From positions 1 through 12,601 of the forward strand of contig CAKTOJ010000044.1 in the NCBI GenBank assembly GCA_934589665.1: a DNA stretch of 12,601 nucleotides, given 5' to 3'. The DNA is from an uncultured Oscillospiraceae bacterium. Its GTDB lineage: Bacteria; Bacillota; Clostridia; Oscillospirales; Oscillospiraceae. The position numbers and the translations under genes were made by a program. Within the stretch, counting starts at the first letter, position 1; each line of letters opens with the position of its first letter. Under the pieces are notes generated by a model that was given only the letters and a program-made list of their open reading frames with translations, did not search any database and was not told where the DNA came from. Of the stretch, positions 1 through 5,843 are shown one piece after another.

Positions 1-590
1 ACCTGGCTCTTGTCCCAGAAGCGGGGATTGAGAGCCGCGATCTGCATGGCAACATCTTTGGCGATCTCACCGGCGTCGATGCCGCCGTCGACCTTGAAGT
101 TGACGAGCACGCCGATCTTGCCGCCGGCATGGATATAAGGCGTGGAAACATTCTCAGAGAAGCGGGCAAAGCGGCGGACCTGAATGTTCTCGCCGATAAC
201 GAGAACCATCTCCTGACGCTCCTCCTCAACCGTGTGGCCGTTGCCATAGGGAGCAGCCATCAGGGCCTCGAGATCCTTGGGGTTCTCCTTGGCGACGACA
301 GCGGCGACGCCCTTGACGAAGTTCTGGAACTTCTCGTTCTTACCGACGAAGTCGGTCTCGGCATTGACCTCAACCACAACGCCCACGCCGTCGATGACGG
401 TGGCGTAAGCCATGCCCTCTGCGGCAACACGGCTGGCCTTCTTTGCGGAGGCGGCAAGGCCCTTCTCACGCAGATACTCGATCGCCTTGTTGATATCGCC
501 GTCGCACTCGCTCAACGCCTTCTTGCAGTCCATCATGCCCACGCCGGTCATTTCGCGCAGGTTCTTTACATCAGCAGCACTAATAGCCAT
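1..590 (-). CDS. tsf: Elongation factor Ts (3' end cut by window edge)
   Basis: EF-Ts is the cytoplasmic guanine-nucleotide exchange factor that recycles EF-Tu-GDP to EF-Tu-GTP during translation. About 196 codons are visible. They begin MAISAADVKNLREMTGVGMM, the N-terminal UBA-like EF-Tu-binding domain (about residues 1-45), and continue into the core domain with the family motif TDFVGKNEKF (about 79-88). Bacterial EF-Ts proteins are usually 280-310 residues, so roughly the last third lies beyond position 1. The ATG at 590 is chosen because AGGAGGAC (597-604) sits 6 nt upstream and the protein then starts exactly where the family does. The start is 21 nt after the rpsB stop, the conserved rpsB-tsf arrangement, so it is expected to be co-transcribed from the rpsB promoter at 1459-1487. 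Nothing unusual is seen. Confidence 0.97.
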   Translation of the reverse strand, partial: MAISAADVKNLREMTGVGMMDCKKALSECDGDINKAIEYLREKGLAASAKKASRVAAEGMAYATVIDGVGVVVEVNAETDFVGKNEKFQNFVKGVAAVVAKENPKDLEALMAAPYGNGHTVEEERQEMVLVIGENIQVRRFARFSENVSTPYIHAGGKIGVLVNFKVDGGIDAGEIAKDVAMQIAALNPRFWDKSQ

Positions 591-611
591 ATTCTTGTCC
601 TCCTGTAAAAT

Positions 612-1349
612 TTAGGCCTGAGCCTCGCCCTCGGTCTTTTCCGCCGCGGCATCCTCAGTCACTTCACCCTGCTTGCCCTCGATCATGGCGTTGGCCATGA
701 TGGAAGCGATCAGCTTGATGGCGCGGATCGCGTCGTCGTTGCCGGGGATGGGATAGTCGATCTCATCGGGATCGCAGTTGGTATCGGCGATGGCGACAAC
801 GGGAATGCCGAGCTTATGAGCCTCAGCAATGGCGTTGCGCTCCTTGCGGGTGTCAACGATGAACAATGCGCCGGGCAGACGGTTCATTTCCTTCACGCCG
901 CCGAGATACTTCTCGAGCTTCTCGATCTCACCGAGATGCTTCATAACTTCCTTCTTGGGCAGCATATCGAAGGTGCCGTCCTCCTGCATCTTCTTGAGCT
1001 GGTTGAGACGGTCCACGCGGGTGCGCATGGTCTTGAAGTTGGTCATCATGCCGCCGAGCCAGCGGGCGTTGACATAGTACATATTGCAGCGAAGAGCCTC
1101 ATCCTTGATGGCCTCCTGCGCCTGCTTCTTGGTGCCGACGAACAGCAGGGACTGGCCGCTCTCGGAGATGCTGCGCACGAAGTTATAGGCTTCCTCGAGC
1201 TTCTTGACGGTCTTCTGCAGGTCGATGATATAGATGCCGTTGCGCTCCGTGTAAATGTAGGGAGCCATCTTGGGGTTCCAGCGGCGGGTCTGATGACCGA
1301 AGTGGACGCCTGCCTCGAGCAGGGCTTTCATGGATACGACGTTTGCCAT
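612..1349 (-). CDS. rpsB: 30S ribosomal protein S2
   Basis: Small-subunit ribosomal protein S2, which bridges the head and body of the 30S particle on the solvent side. The 245-residue product has the family landmarks in order: [20 protein letters not shown] at residues 7-26, the IIDLQKT segment, FVGTKKQAQ, the WLGGMMTN motif (about 98-105), and [20 protein letters not shown] followed by [10 protein letters not shown] near the C terminus. A short Glu/Ala-rich tail of about 18 residues ends the protein; such tails vary between species. The ATG at 1349 has AAGGAGA (1361-1367) 11 nt upstream. It is the first gene of the rpsB-tsf operon. The promoter and a structured leader lie upstream (1459-1487 and 1404-1420), where S2 feedback control might act; that control is inferred, not shown. 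Confidence 0.99.
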   Translation of the reverse strand: MANVVSMKALLEAGVHFGHQTRRWNPKMAPYIYTERNGIYIIDLQKTVKKLEEAYNFVRSISESGQSLLFVGTKKQAQEAIKDEALRCNMYYVNARWLGGMMTNFKTMRTRVDRLNQLKKMQEDGTFDMLPKKEVMKHLGEIEKLEKYLGGVKEMNRLPGALFIVDTRKERNAIAEAHKLGIPVVAIADTNCDPDEIDYPIPGNDDAIRAIKLIASIMANAMIEGKQGEVTEDAAAEKTEGEAQA

Positions 1350-1403
1350 TGCTTATAGTTTCTCCTTCAAATTTAGTTTTACCTCCGAAGCCTTCATCCC
1401 CCC

Positions 1404-1420
1404 TGCCAACCTGATTGGCA
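1404..1420 (-). promoter_or_regulatory. Hairpin in the rpsB leader
   Basis: The rpsB transcript predicted from the promoter at 1459-1487 has a leader of about 100 nt. In it, read on the minus strand, TGCCAA and TTGGCA form a perfect 6-bp stem around the loop TCAGG. Other short complementary pieces (for example TCCG/CGGA around 1430-1447 and GAAGGCTTC near 1385-1393) could fold around it. In several bacterial groups S2 represses its own operon by binding leader RNA, so this is a candidate binding element. I cannot match it to a known S2 leader class, and the hairpin has no U-tract, so it is not a terminator. Confidence 0.35.
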
Positions 1421-1458
1421 CAGACAGAAAGTCCGGTCTCCGTGCGGATTACCCGAAT

Positions 1459-1487
1459 ATTATACCCCTCATTGTCTGATAATGCAA
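1459..1487 (-). promoter_or_regulatory. Sigma-A-type promoter of rpsB-tsf
   Basis: Read on the minus strand, -35 TTGCAT (1482-1487) and -10 TATAAT (1459-1464) are separated by exactly 17 bp, which predicts transcription starting near 1452. An A-rich stretch (TTTGAAAAAATAC) sits directly upstream of the -35 box and looks like an UP element, as expected for a strong ribosomal-protein promoter. It points at rpsB, the next gene on that strand. Confidence 0.8.
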
Positions 1488-1570
1488 GTATTTTTTCAAA
1501 GGTTCTTTTCATTTCTCACGCAGGATTTGTAAAGTTTTTTGAACATTCTGCATTTTTTCGTCATTTGCTC

Positions 1571-1598
1571 TTGCATTTCTGCTCTTTTTTCCTATAAT
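1571..1598 (+). promoter_or_regulatory. Promoter-like element, plus strand, facing away from rpsB
   Basis: TTGCAT (1571-1576) and TATAAT (1593-1598) with a 16-bp spacer form a good sigma-A-type promoter on the plus strand, divergent from the rpsB promoter. No plus-strand coding gene follows for about 500 bases, but a hairpin with a T-rich tail begins about 30 nt after the predicted start near 1605. The region is AT-rich, so a chance -10 box is possible. Confidence 0.45.
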
Positions 1599-1604
1599 AG
1601 AGCG

Positions 1605-1689
1605 CATCAAGCGAATCTGTTCCACTCAAGCTATCCAGAGTCGGAGTTCATTCCCTTGCGGGAACCGGCTCTGGTCTTTTCGCCTTTTT
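1605..1689 (+). ncRNA. Candidate small RNA or short structured transcript (unrecognised)
   Basis: Downstream of the plus-strand promoter at 1571-1598 lies a 40-nt structure. CCAGAGTCGG (1635-1644) pairs with CCGGCTCTGG (1665-1674) over 10 bp with one G:U pair. Inside it, TTCCC (1651-1655) pairs with GGGAA (1660-1664) around a TTGC loop, leaving a 6-nt one-sided bulge AGTTCA (1645-1650). The T-rich run TCTTTTCGCCTTTTT (1675-1689) follows. This could be a free-standing RNA of about 85 nt whose own 3' hairpin terminates it. It does not look like 6S RNA, SRP RNA, tmRNA, a tRNA or a riboswitch class I know. The T-rich tail is interrupted, and the element could instead be an antisense-blocking terminator at the 3' end of ymxH. 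The rest of 1350-1698 shows only the rpsB leader, both promoters and AT-rich sequence. Confidence 0.35.
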
Positions 1690-1698
1690 CAGCCAGCT

Positions 1699-1989
1699 TT
1701 AAAGCCGGCGGCGCCGGCCGCGCCTGTCGTGCCGCGGCGGCTCCTGCCGCGCCATGGGCTTGTCGACAAGGATGATGTCATCGCCAACCTGCCGGATGCA
1801 CTCCCAGGGGATGAAGTATTCCTCACCCCGCCCGAACAGGCCGAAAAAGCGAAACGGCCCCGGTACGATAAGCGCGGTCATCTGTCCCTCGGGCAATCGG
1901 CACTCCACGTCGCCGACATAGCCCAGACGGCAGCCGTCGCTGATGTTGATGACTTCTTTGCATCGAAGGTCTGTAAAACGGCAGTCCAT
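1699..1989 (-). CDS. YlmC/YmxH family PRC-barrel sporulation protein
   Basis: A small PRC-barrel protein of the YlmC/YmxH family, widespread in spore-formers and often found near sigG; its biochemical role is not established. The 96 residues show the family pattern: MDCRFTDLRCKEVINI, then DGCRLGYVGDVE (18-29), ALIVPGPFRFFGLFGRGEEY (39-58), IPWECIRQVGDDIILVD (60-76). Members normally stop soon after ILVD; here a strongly basic tail (residues 77-96, ending RRGRRRRL) follows, encoded by very GC-rich DNA. The ATG at 1989 is preferred over an in-frame GTG at 2004: the family begins near this Met, and a GGGGGTG-type ribosome binding site (1996-2004, overlapping that GTG) lies 6 nt upstream. It is divergent from gltS. 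No convincing terminator is seen on this strand. Confidence 0.88.
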   Translation of the reverse strand: MDCRFTDLRCKEVINISDGCRLGYVGDVECRLPEGQMTALIVPGPFRFFGLFGRGEEYFIPWECIRQVGDDIILVDKPMARQEPPRHDRRGRRRRL

Positions 1990-2022
1990 TGCATGCACCC
2001 CCACTCGCCGTTATTTTATGCG

Positions 2023-2053
2023 CGGCACAGGAAGTCCTATCCCTTTTGTGCCG
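2023..2053. promoter_or_regulatory. Inverted repeat between divergent ymxH-type gene and gltS
   Basis: CGGCACA (2023-2029) and TGTGCCG (2047-2053) are a perfect 7-bp inverted repeat with 17 nt between the arms, in the 122-bp divergent gap. It could be an operator or a hairpin in the gltS leader. I find no convincing -35/-10 pair for either gene. TATAAA at 2088-2093 is too close to the gltS ribosome binding site to serve as its -10. Confidence 0.25.
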
Positions 2054-2111
2054 GAGACGTCCGCACGCTCCCCCCGCAGTCATATTTTATAAAAGGATCG
2101 GAGGAACCCCC

Positions 2112-3308
2112 ATGCAAGAAATCCAGCTCAATATGTATCATGCTCTGGCGCTTGGTGCGGCCATGTACTGGCTCGGCCTGACACTGACGCGGAAGATTTC
2201 CGTGCTCAAGCGCTTCTGCGTCCCCGCGCCGCTCGTCGGCGGCCTGTGCTTTGCAATCGTCAATACCGTTCTTTACGCCGCCGGCACCGCGGTCATCACC
2301 TTTGACGACACGCTCCAGAGCGTTTTCATGATCATGTTCTTCACCACCGTCGGCTTCACCGTGAGCATCCCCATGCTCATCAAAAGCGGCAAAGCCGTTC
2401 TTCTGCTGCTGGCACTGAGCGTCGCAATGATCGTGCTTCAGAACGCAGTCGGCAGCGGTGTGATGCTTCTGATGGGCAAGAACCCGCTTTTTGGCCTCGG
2501 CTGCGGTTCGATCTCCATGATCGGCGGGCCCGGCACGGCTGCCGCCATCGGCAATGATCTGGAGGCCGCTGGGGCGGTCGGCGGTACGACGGTCGCCGTG
2601 GCCGCGGCGACCTTCGGTTTGATCTTCGGCTCGCTGCTCGGCGGCCCGATCGCGCGCCGCCTGATCGTCAAGAACCATCTGCGTGAAGAGCTGCCCGAGG
2701 ACCACGAGCACGAGGAGGATGCCGATGACGCGCACTTCACCACGCACTCCAACAGCTTTCTTTTCGGCTTCCTGCTGCTTGTGTTCTGCGTCGGCCTCGG
2801 CGATTTTGTCACTGCCTGTCTGACAAAGCTCTTCGGCTTCAACTTCCCCGGCTACATCGGCGCGATGCTTGTGGCCGCCCTGATCCGCAACATCATCGAC
2901 CATACCGGACACATTGAGTTCCCCGCCGCAGAGATTTCCACGATGGGCAGCATGTTCCTCTCTATCTTCCTCTCCATGGCGCTCTCGGGTCTCAAGCTCT
3001 GGCAGCTGGTGGACCTGGCGCTGCCGATGATTGTCTGCCTCGCCGCCGAGGTGATCCTGATGGTTGTCTTCTCCATTTTCGTCGTCTTCCCGATCATGGG
3101 CCGCAGCTACGATGCCGCGATGATCACTGCCGGCTTCATCGGCTTCGGCATGGGCGCGACATCCAACGCCATGGCAAACATGCAGGCGGTCTCCCGCCGC
3201 TACGGCCCCTCTCCCGCCGCGTATTTCGTCATTCCGATGGTCGGCGGACTGTTCAACGATTTCTTCAACGCCGCCATCATCGCCTTCAGCATTGGTATTC
3301 TTTCCTGA
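2112..3308 (+). CDS. gltS: Sodium/glutamate symporter, GltS (ESS) family
   Basis: An inner-membrane transporter of the ESS family, which takes up glutamate with sodium. The 398 residues match the usual length (E. coli GltS is 401), with about ten hydrophobic segments in two inverted halves. Each half has its re-entrant-loop motif: SISMIGGPGTAAAIG (133-147) and GFGMGATSNAMANM (344-357). Other family pieces are KRFCVPAPLVGGL (33-45), MALSGLKLWQL (289-299) and MVGGLFNDFFNA (376-387). Between the halves is an acidic, His-containing cytoplasmic loop (about 192-213). The first loop has Pro where E. coli has His (GGHGT). ATG 2112 is chosen because GGAGG (2100-2104) lies 7 nt upstream and the upstream in-frame sequence is not membrane-like or conserved. 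It stands alone and ends in the terminator at 3326-3359. The glutamate specificity is inferred from family. Confidence 0.92.
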   Translation: MQEIQLNMYHALALGAAMYWLGLTLTRKISVLKRFCVPAPLVGGLCFAIVNTVLYAAGTAVITFDDTLQSVFMIMFFTTVGFTVSIPMLIKSGKAVLLLLALSVAMIVLQNAVGSGVMLLMGKNPLFGLGCGSISMIGGPGTAAAIGNDLEAAGAVGGTTVAVAAATFGLIFGSLLGGPIARRLIVKNHLREELPEDHEHEEDADDAHFTTHSNSFLFGFLLLVFCVGLGDFVTACLTKLFGFNFPGYIGAMLVAALIRNIIDHTGHIEFPAAEISTMGSMFLSIFLSMALSGLKLWQLVDLALPMIVCLAAEVILMVVFSIFVVFPIMGRSYDAAMITAGFIGFGMGATSNAMANMQAVSRRYGPSPAAYFVIPMVGGLFNDFFNAAIIAFSIGILS

Positions 3309-3325
3309 CCGCACCATATCGCATC

Positions 3326-3359
3326 ACGCCGCCGGCAGTTTTGCCGGCGGCGTTTTTTT
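3326..3359 (+). terminator. Intrinsic terminator of gltS
   Basis: CGCCGCCGGCA (3327-3337) and TGCCGGCGGCG (3342-3352) form a perfect 11-bp GC-rich stem with a GTTT loop, followed by seven Ts (3353-3359). It begins about 18 nt after the gltS stop and isolates sigG from gltS transcription. Confidence 0.95.
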
Positions 3360-3425
3360 GAACCGCTCCGGTGCGCGGAATCCATCGCTTCGCGTCGAAC
3401 GATAAAAAATATCACAGTCCCTTTG

Positions 3426-3456
3426 CCGTATGTTTCCGCCGTACGCGGAAATACTG
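3426..3456 (+). promoter_or_regulatory. Putative sigma-F/sigma-G-type promoter of sigG
   Basis: GGAAATACTG (3447-3456) fits the forespore sigma-F -10 pattern (GG-N2-A-N-A-C/A-T-like) at nearly every position. CCGTA (3426-3430), 16 bp upstream, partly fits the GYWTA -35. Transcription would start near 3463, about 10 nt before the ribosome binding site. In Bacillus, sigG is itself transcribed by sigma-F, so the position makes sense. No sigma-A-like pair is seen here. The -35 match is only partial. Confidence 0.45.
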
Positions 3457-3488
3457 AAGAGCAGTAAATCGCAAAGGAGGCGGTAATC

Positions 3489-4262
3489 CTGCTCGGCAAG
3501 GTGGAAATCTGCGGTGTGAACACGGCAAGGCTGCCGACGCTCAAATCCGAGGAAATGGCAGAGCTCCTGCGACGCAGCCGTGAGGGCGACGCGCAGGCGC
3601 GGGAGACGCTCATTCAGGGAAATCTCCGGCTCGTGCTCTCGGTCATTCAGCGCTTTGCCAGCCGCGGCGAAAATGCGGATGACCTCTTTCAGGTCGGCTG
3701 CATCGGCCTCATCAAGGCAATTGACAACTTTGATATCTCCCAGAACGTCCGCTTTTCAACCTATGGCGTTCCAATGATTATTGGCGAGATCCGCCGCTAT
3801 CTGCGCGACAACAGCGCCATCCGCGTCAGCCGCTCAATGCGCGACACAGCCTACCGCGTCCTGCAGGCGCGGGAAAAGCTTCAGCGGGAAAATCAGCGCG
3901 AGCCGACCGTCGAGCAGATCGCCCGCGAGCTGGATATTCCCCGCGAGGAGGTCGTCTTCGCCATGGACGCCGTGGTCGACCCGGTTTCACTCTTCGACCC
4001 CGTTTATTCTGACGGAAGCGGCGACGCCGCCTGCGTGATGGATCAGGTGCGCGACACGCGCAACACCGATGAGAGCTGGCTCGACCGGCTTGCCCTGCGC
4101 GAAGCGGTGGACAAGCTCACACCGCGCGAGCAGCGTATTCTGTCCATGCGCTTTTATGACGGAAAAACGCAGATGGAGGTCTCCGGTGAGATCGGCATTT
4201 CACAGGCACAGGTTTCTCGACTGGAAAAGAACGCCATCAACACGATCCGGAAAAATCTATAG
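3489..4262 (+). CDS. sigG: RNA polymerase sporulation sigma factor sigma-G
   Basis: Late forespore-specific sigma factor that directs RNA polymerase to genes for spore protection and germination. From CTG 3489 the protein is 257 residues (B. subtilis SigG is 260). KVEICGVNTARLPTLK at the N terminus is specific for SigG rather than SigF. Region 2 includes DDLFQVGCIGLIKAIDNFD (64-82) and FSTYGVPMIIGEIRRYLRDN (89-108). Region 3 runs about 110-175. Region 4 ends in the helix-turn-helix KTQMEVSGEIGISQAQVSRL (226-245). The start is unusual: AAAGGAGG (3473-3480) is 8 nt from CTG 3489 but 20 nt from the first canonical start, GTG 3501, and starting at GTG would drop the conserved residues before VEICG. 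ATC 3486 is another non-standard option. It is a single-gene unit, without the spoIIGA-sigE neighbours common in Firmicutes. Confidence 0.93.
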   Translation: MLGKVEICGVNTARLPTLKSEEMAELLRRSREGDAQARETLIQGNLRLVLSVIQRFASRGENADDLFQVGCIGLIKAIDNFDISQNVRFSTYGVPMIIGEIRRYLRDNSAIRVSRSMRDTAYRVLQAREKLQRENQREPTVEQIARELDIPREEVVFAMDAVVDPVSLFDPVYSDGSGDAACVMDQVRDTRNTDESWLDRLALREAVDKLTPREQRILSMRFYDGKTQMEVSGEIGISQAQVSRLEKNAINTIRKNL

Positions 4263-4296
4263 CGCAGCCGTGCTTATGGCAGGCTGCGCTATATTT
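4258..4296 (+). terminator. Intrinsic terminator overlapping the sigG stop codon
   Basis: TATAGCGCAGCC (4258-4269) and GGCTGCGCTATA (4282-4293) form a perfect 12-bp stem; the 12-nt loop can add a TGC/GCA extension. The TAG stop codon (4260-4262) is inside the 5' arm. The T-tract is short (4294-4296, then AAT), so the hairpin may also act mainly to stabilise the mRNA 3' end. Confidence 0.75.
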
Positions 4297-4321
4297 AATA
4301 CCTCCCATCCCCCTTCACCGC

Positions 4322-4349
4322 TTGACATTCTCCTGTTTCCCGATAGAAT
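4322..4349 (+). promoter_or_regulatory. Sigma-A-type promoter of the FAD dehydrogenase gene
   Basis: A perfect -35 TTGACA (4322-4327) is followed after 16 bp by -10 TAGAAT (4344-4349, one mismatch to TATAAT). Transcription would start near 4356, giving a leader of about 60 nt before ATG 4416. It lies just past the sigG terminator, so the gene downstream is probably expressed in vegetative cells independently of sigG. Confidence 0.75.
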
Positions 4350-4415
4350 AATAGTGGTATTTCGCGGCTATTTTTATCCCGCGTTACGGAAATCACAGAA
4401 CAGGAGTTTTTTATC

Positions 4416-5789
4416 ATGAATTATGATGTTGCCATCATCGGCGCAGGCCCGGGCGGCATTTTCTCCGCTTATGAGCTCACAAAACTCTCCCCCTCCCTCA
4501 AGATCGCGGTGTTCGAGGCCGGACACAGTCTGGAAAAGCGCCGCTGCCCCATTGACGGCAAAAAGGTCAAAAGCTGCATCGGCTGCAAAAGCTGCTCGAT
4601 CATGAGCGGCTTCGGCGGCGCGGGCGCCTTTTCCGACGGCAAGTACAATATCACCAACGATTTCGGCGGCACGCTGTATGAATACATCGGTAAGCAACAG
4701 GCGCTCGACCTGATGCACTATGTCGACGAGATCAACATGCTCTACGGCGGCGAGGGCACTAAGCTCTACTCCACCGCGGGTTCCAAGTTCAAGAAGCTCT
4801 GCATCCAGCACAAGCTCAAGCTCCTCGATGCCTCCGTGCGCCATCTTGGTACGGACATCAACTATGTTGTGCTCCAGAATCTTTACAATGACCTCAAGGA
4901 TAAGGTCGACTTCTATTTTGACACGCCTGTACAGGCGGTTGAGGCAAAGGCCGAGAGCTACACCGTCGTGTGTGCTGACGCGCAGTACGAGTGCGGGAAG
5001 TGCATCATCTCCGTCGGCCGCAGCGGCAGCAAGTGGATGGAGGGCGTGTGCAAAACGCTCAATATTCCCACCAAGTCCAACCGCGTGGACCTCGGCGTGC
5101 GCGTCGAGCTGCCGGCGGTCGTGTTCTCCCATTTAACGGATGAGCTCTATGAGAGCAAGATCGTCTACCGCACGGAGAAATTCGAGGACAATGTGCGAAC
5201 CTTCTGTATGAACCCGCACGGCATCGTTGTCAACGAAAACACGAACGGCATTGTCACGGTCAACGGCCACAGTTACGAGGACGCGGCCATGCAGACCGAG
5301 AACACCAACTTCGCGCTTCTCGTCGCCAAGCACTTCTCCGAGCCGTTCCACGATTCCAACGGCTACGGCGAGTCTATCGCCCGCCTTTCCAATATGCTCG
5401 GCGGTGGAGTCATCGTCCAGCGCTTCGGCGACCTTGTGCGCGGACGGCGCAGCACCGTCAAGCGCATTGAGGAGGGACTCGTCACGCCCACGCTCGCGGC
5501 GACGCCCGGCGATCTGAGCCTTGTTCTTCCCAAGCGTATCCTCGACGGCATCATCGAAATGATCTACGCATTGGATAAGATCGCCCCCGGCACAGCAAAT
5601 GACGATACGCTGCTCTACGGTGTGGAGGTCAAGTTCTACAACATGGAAGTCGCGCTGGACGAGCATCTGGAGACGCCGCACAAGGGCCTGTATGTCATCG
5701 GCGACGGCAGCGGCATCACACACTCCCTCTCCCACGCTTCGGCCAGCGGCGTATTCGTCGCACGGGATATCCTCTCTCAGGACGCCTGA
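4416..5789 (+). CDS. FAD-dependent dehydrogenase, COG2509-like (function unknown)
   Basis: A 457-residue flavoprotein of a widespread but uncharacterised class (COG2509-like NAD(P)/FAD-dependent oxidoreductases). The N terminus is a Rossmann FAD-binding fold: YDVAIIGAGPGGIFSAYEL with GAGPGG at 9-14, and the ribose-binding Glu in VFEAG (E34). A cysteine cluster follows (C44, C54, C57, C60, within CIGCKSC), then FGGAGAFSDGK (66-76), typical of this class. The C-terminal FAD motif GLYVIGDGSGITHSLSHASA lies near residues 425-445. There are no membrane segments or signal peptide, so it is probably cytoplasmic. ATG 4416 has CAGGAG 9 nt upstream. It has its own promoter (4322-4349) and terminator, with no operon partner to suggest a substrate. 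The four cysteines could bind a metal or Fe-S centre or be redox-active; that is inference. Confidence 0.85.
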   Translation: MNYDVAIIGAGPGGIFSAYELTKLSPSLKIAVFEAGHSLEKRRCPIDGKKVKSCIGCKSCSIMSGFGGAGAFSDGKYNITNDFGGTLYEYIGKQQALDLMHYVDEINMLYGGEGTKLYSTAGSKFKKLCIQHKLKLLDASVRHLGTDINYVVLQNLYNDLKDKVDFYFDTPVQAVEAKAESYTVVCADAQYECGKCIISVGRSGSKWMEGVCKTLNIPTKSNRVDLGVRVELPAVVFSHLTDELYESKIVYRTEKFEDNVRTFCMNPHGIVVNENTNGIVTVNGHSYEDAAMQTENTNFALLVAKHFSEPFHDSNGYGESIARLSNMLGGGVIVQRFGDLVRGRRSTVKRIEEGLVTPTLAATPGDLSLVLPKRILDGIIEMIYALDKIAPGTANDDTLLYGVEVKFYNMEVALDEHLETPHKGLYVIGDGSGITHSLSHASASGVFVARDILSQDA

Positions 5790-5805
5790 GCGGACACAAA
5801 CGCAT

Positions 5806-5843
5806 AAAAAAAGACGGCAGCTTTTCAGCTGCCGCTTTTTTTT
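5806..5843. terminator. Bidirectional intrinsic terminator between convergent genes
   Basis: CGGCAGCT (5815-5822) and AGCTGCCG (5827-5834) form a perfect 8-bp stem with a TTTC loop. Eight Ts follow on the plus strand (5836-5843), and seven As precede it (5806-5812), which read as a T-tract on the minus strand. It therefore terminates both the FAD dehydrogenase gene (plus) and the glnS-tfoX-like operon (minus). The stop codon of the tfoX-like gene (5825-5827) lies in the loop and adjoining stem. Confidence 0.93.

Noticed and set aside
129..608. A plus-strand open frame opposite tsf
   Set aside because: The minus strand encodes EF-Ts across the whole stretch; this frame has no start signals or family match.
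1635..1689. The hairpin as a terminator for the minus-strand ymxH-type gene
   Set aside because: Read on the minus strand it is not followed by a T-tract; the T-rich side is on the plus strand.
2037..3317. A 426-codon open frame on the minus strand opposite gltS
   Set aside because: Its product is a low-complexity run rich in His, Glu, Asp and Ala with no domain, and it mirrors the well-supported GltS frame. It is a GC-codon shadow.
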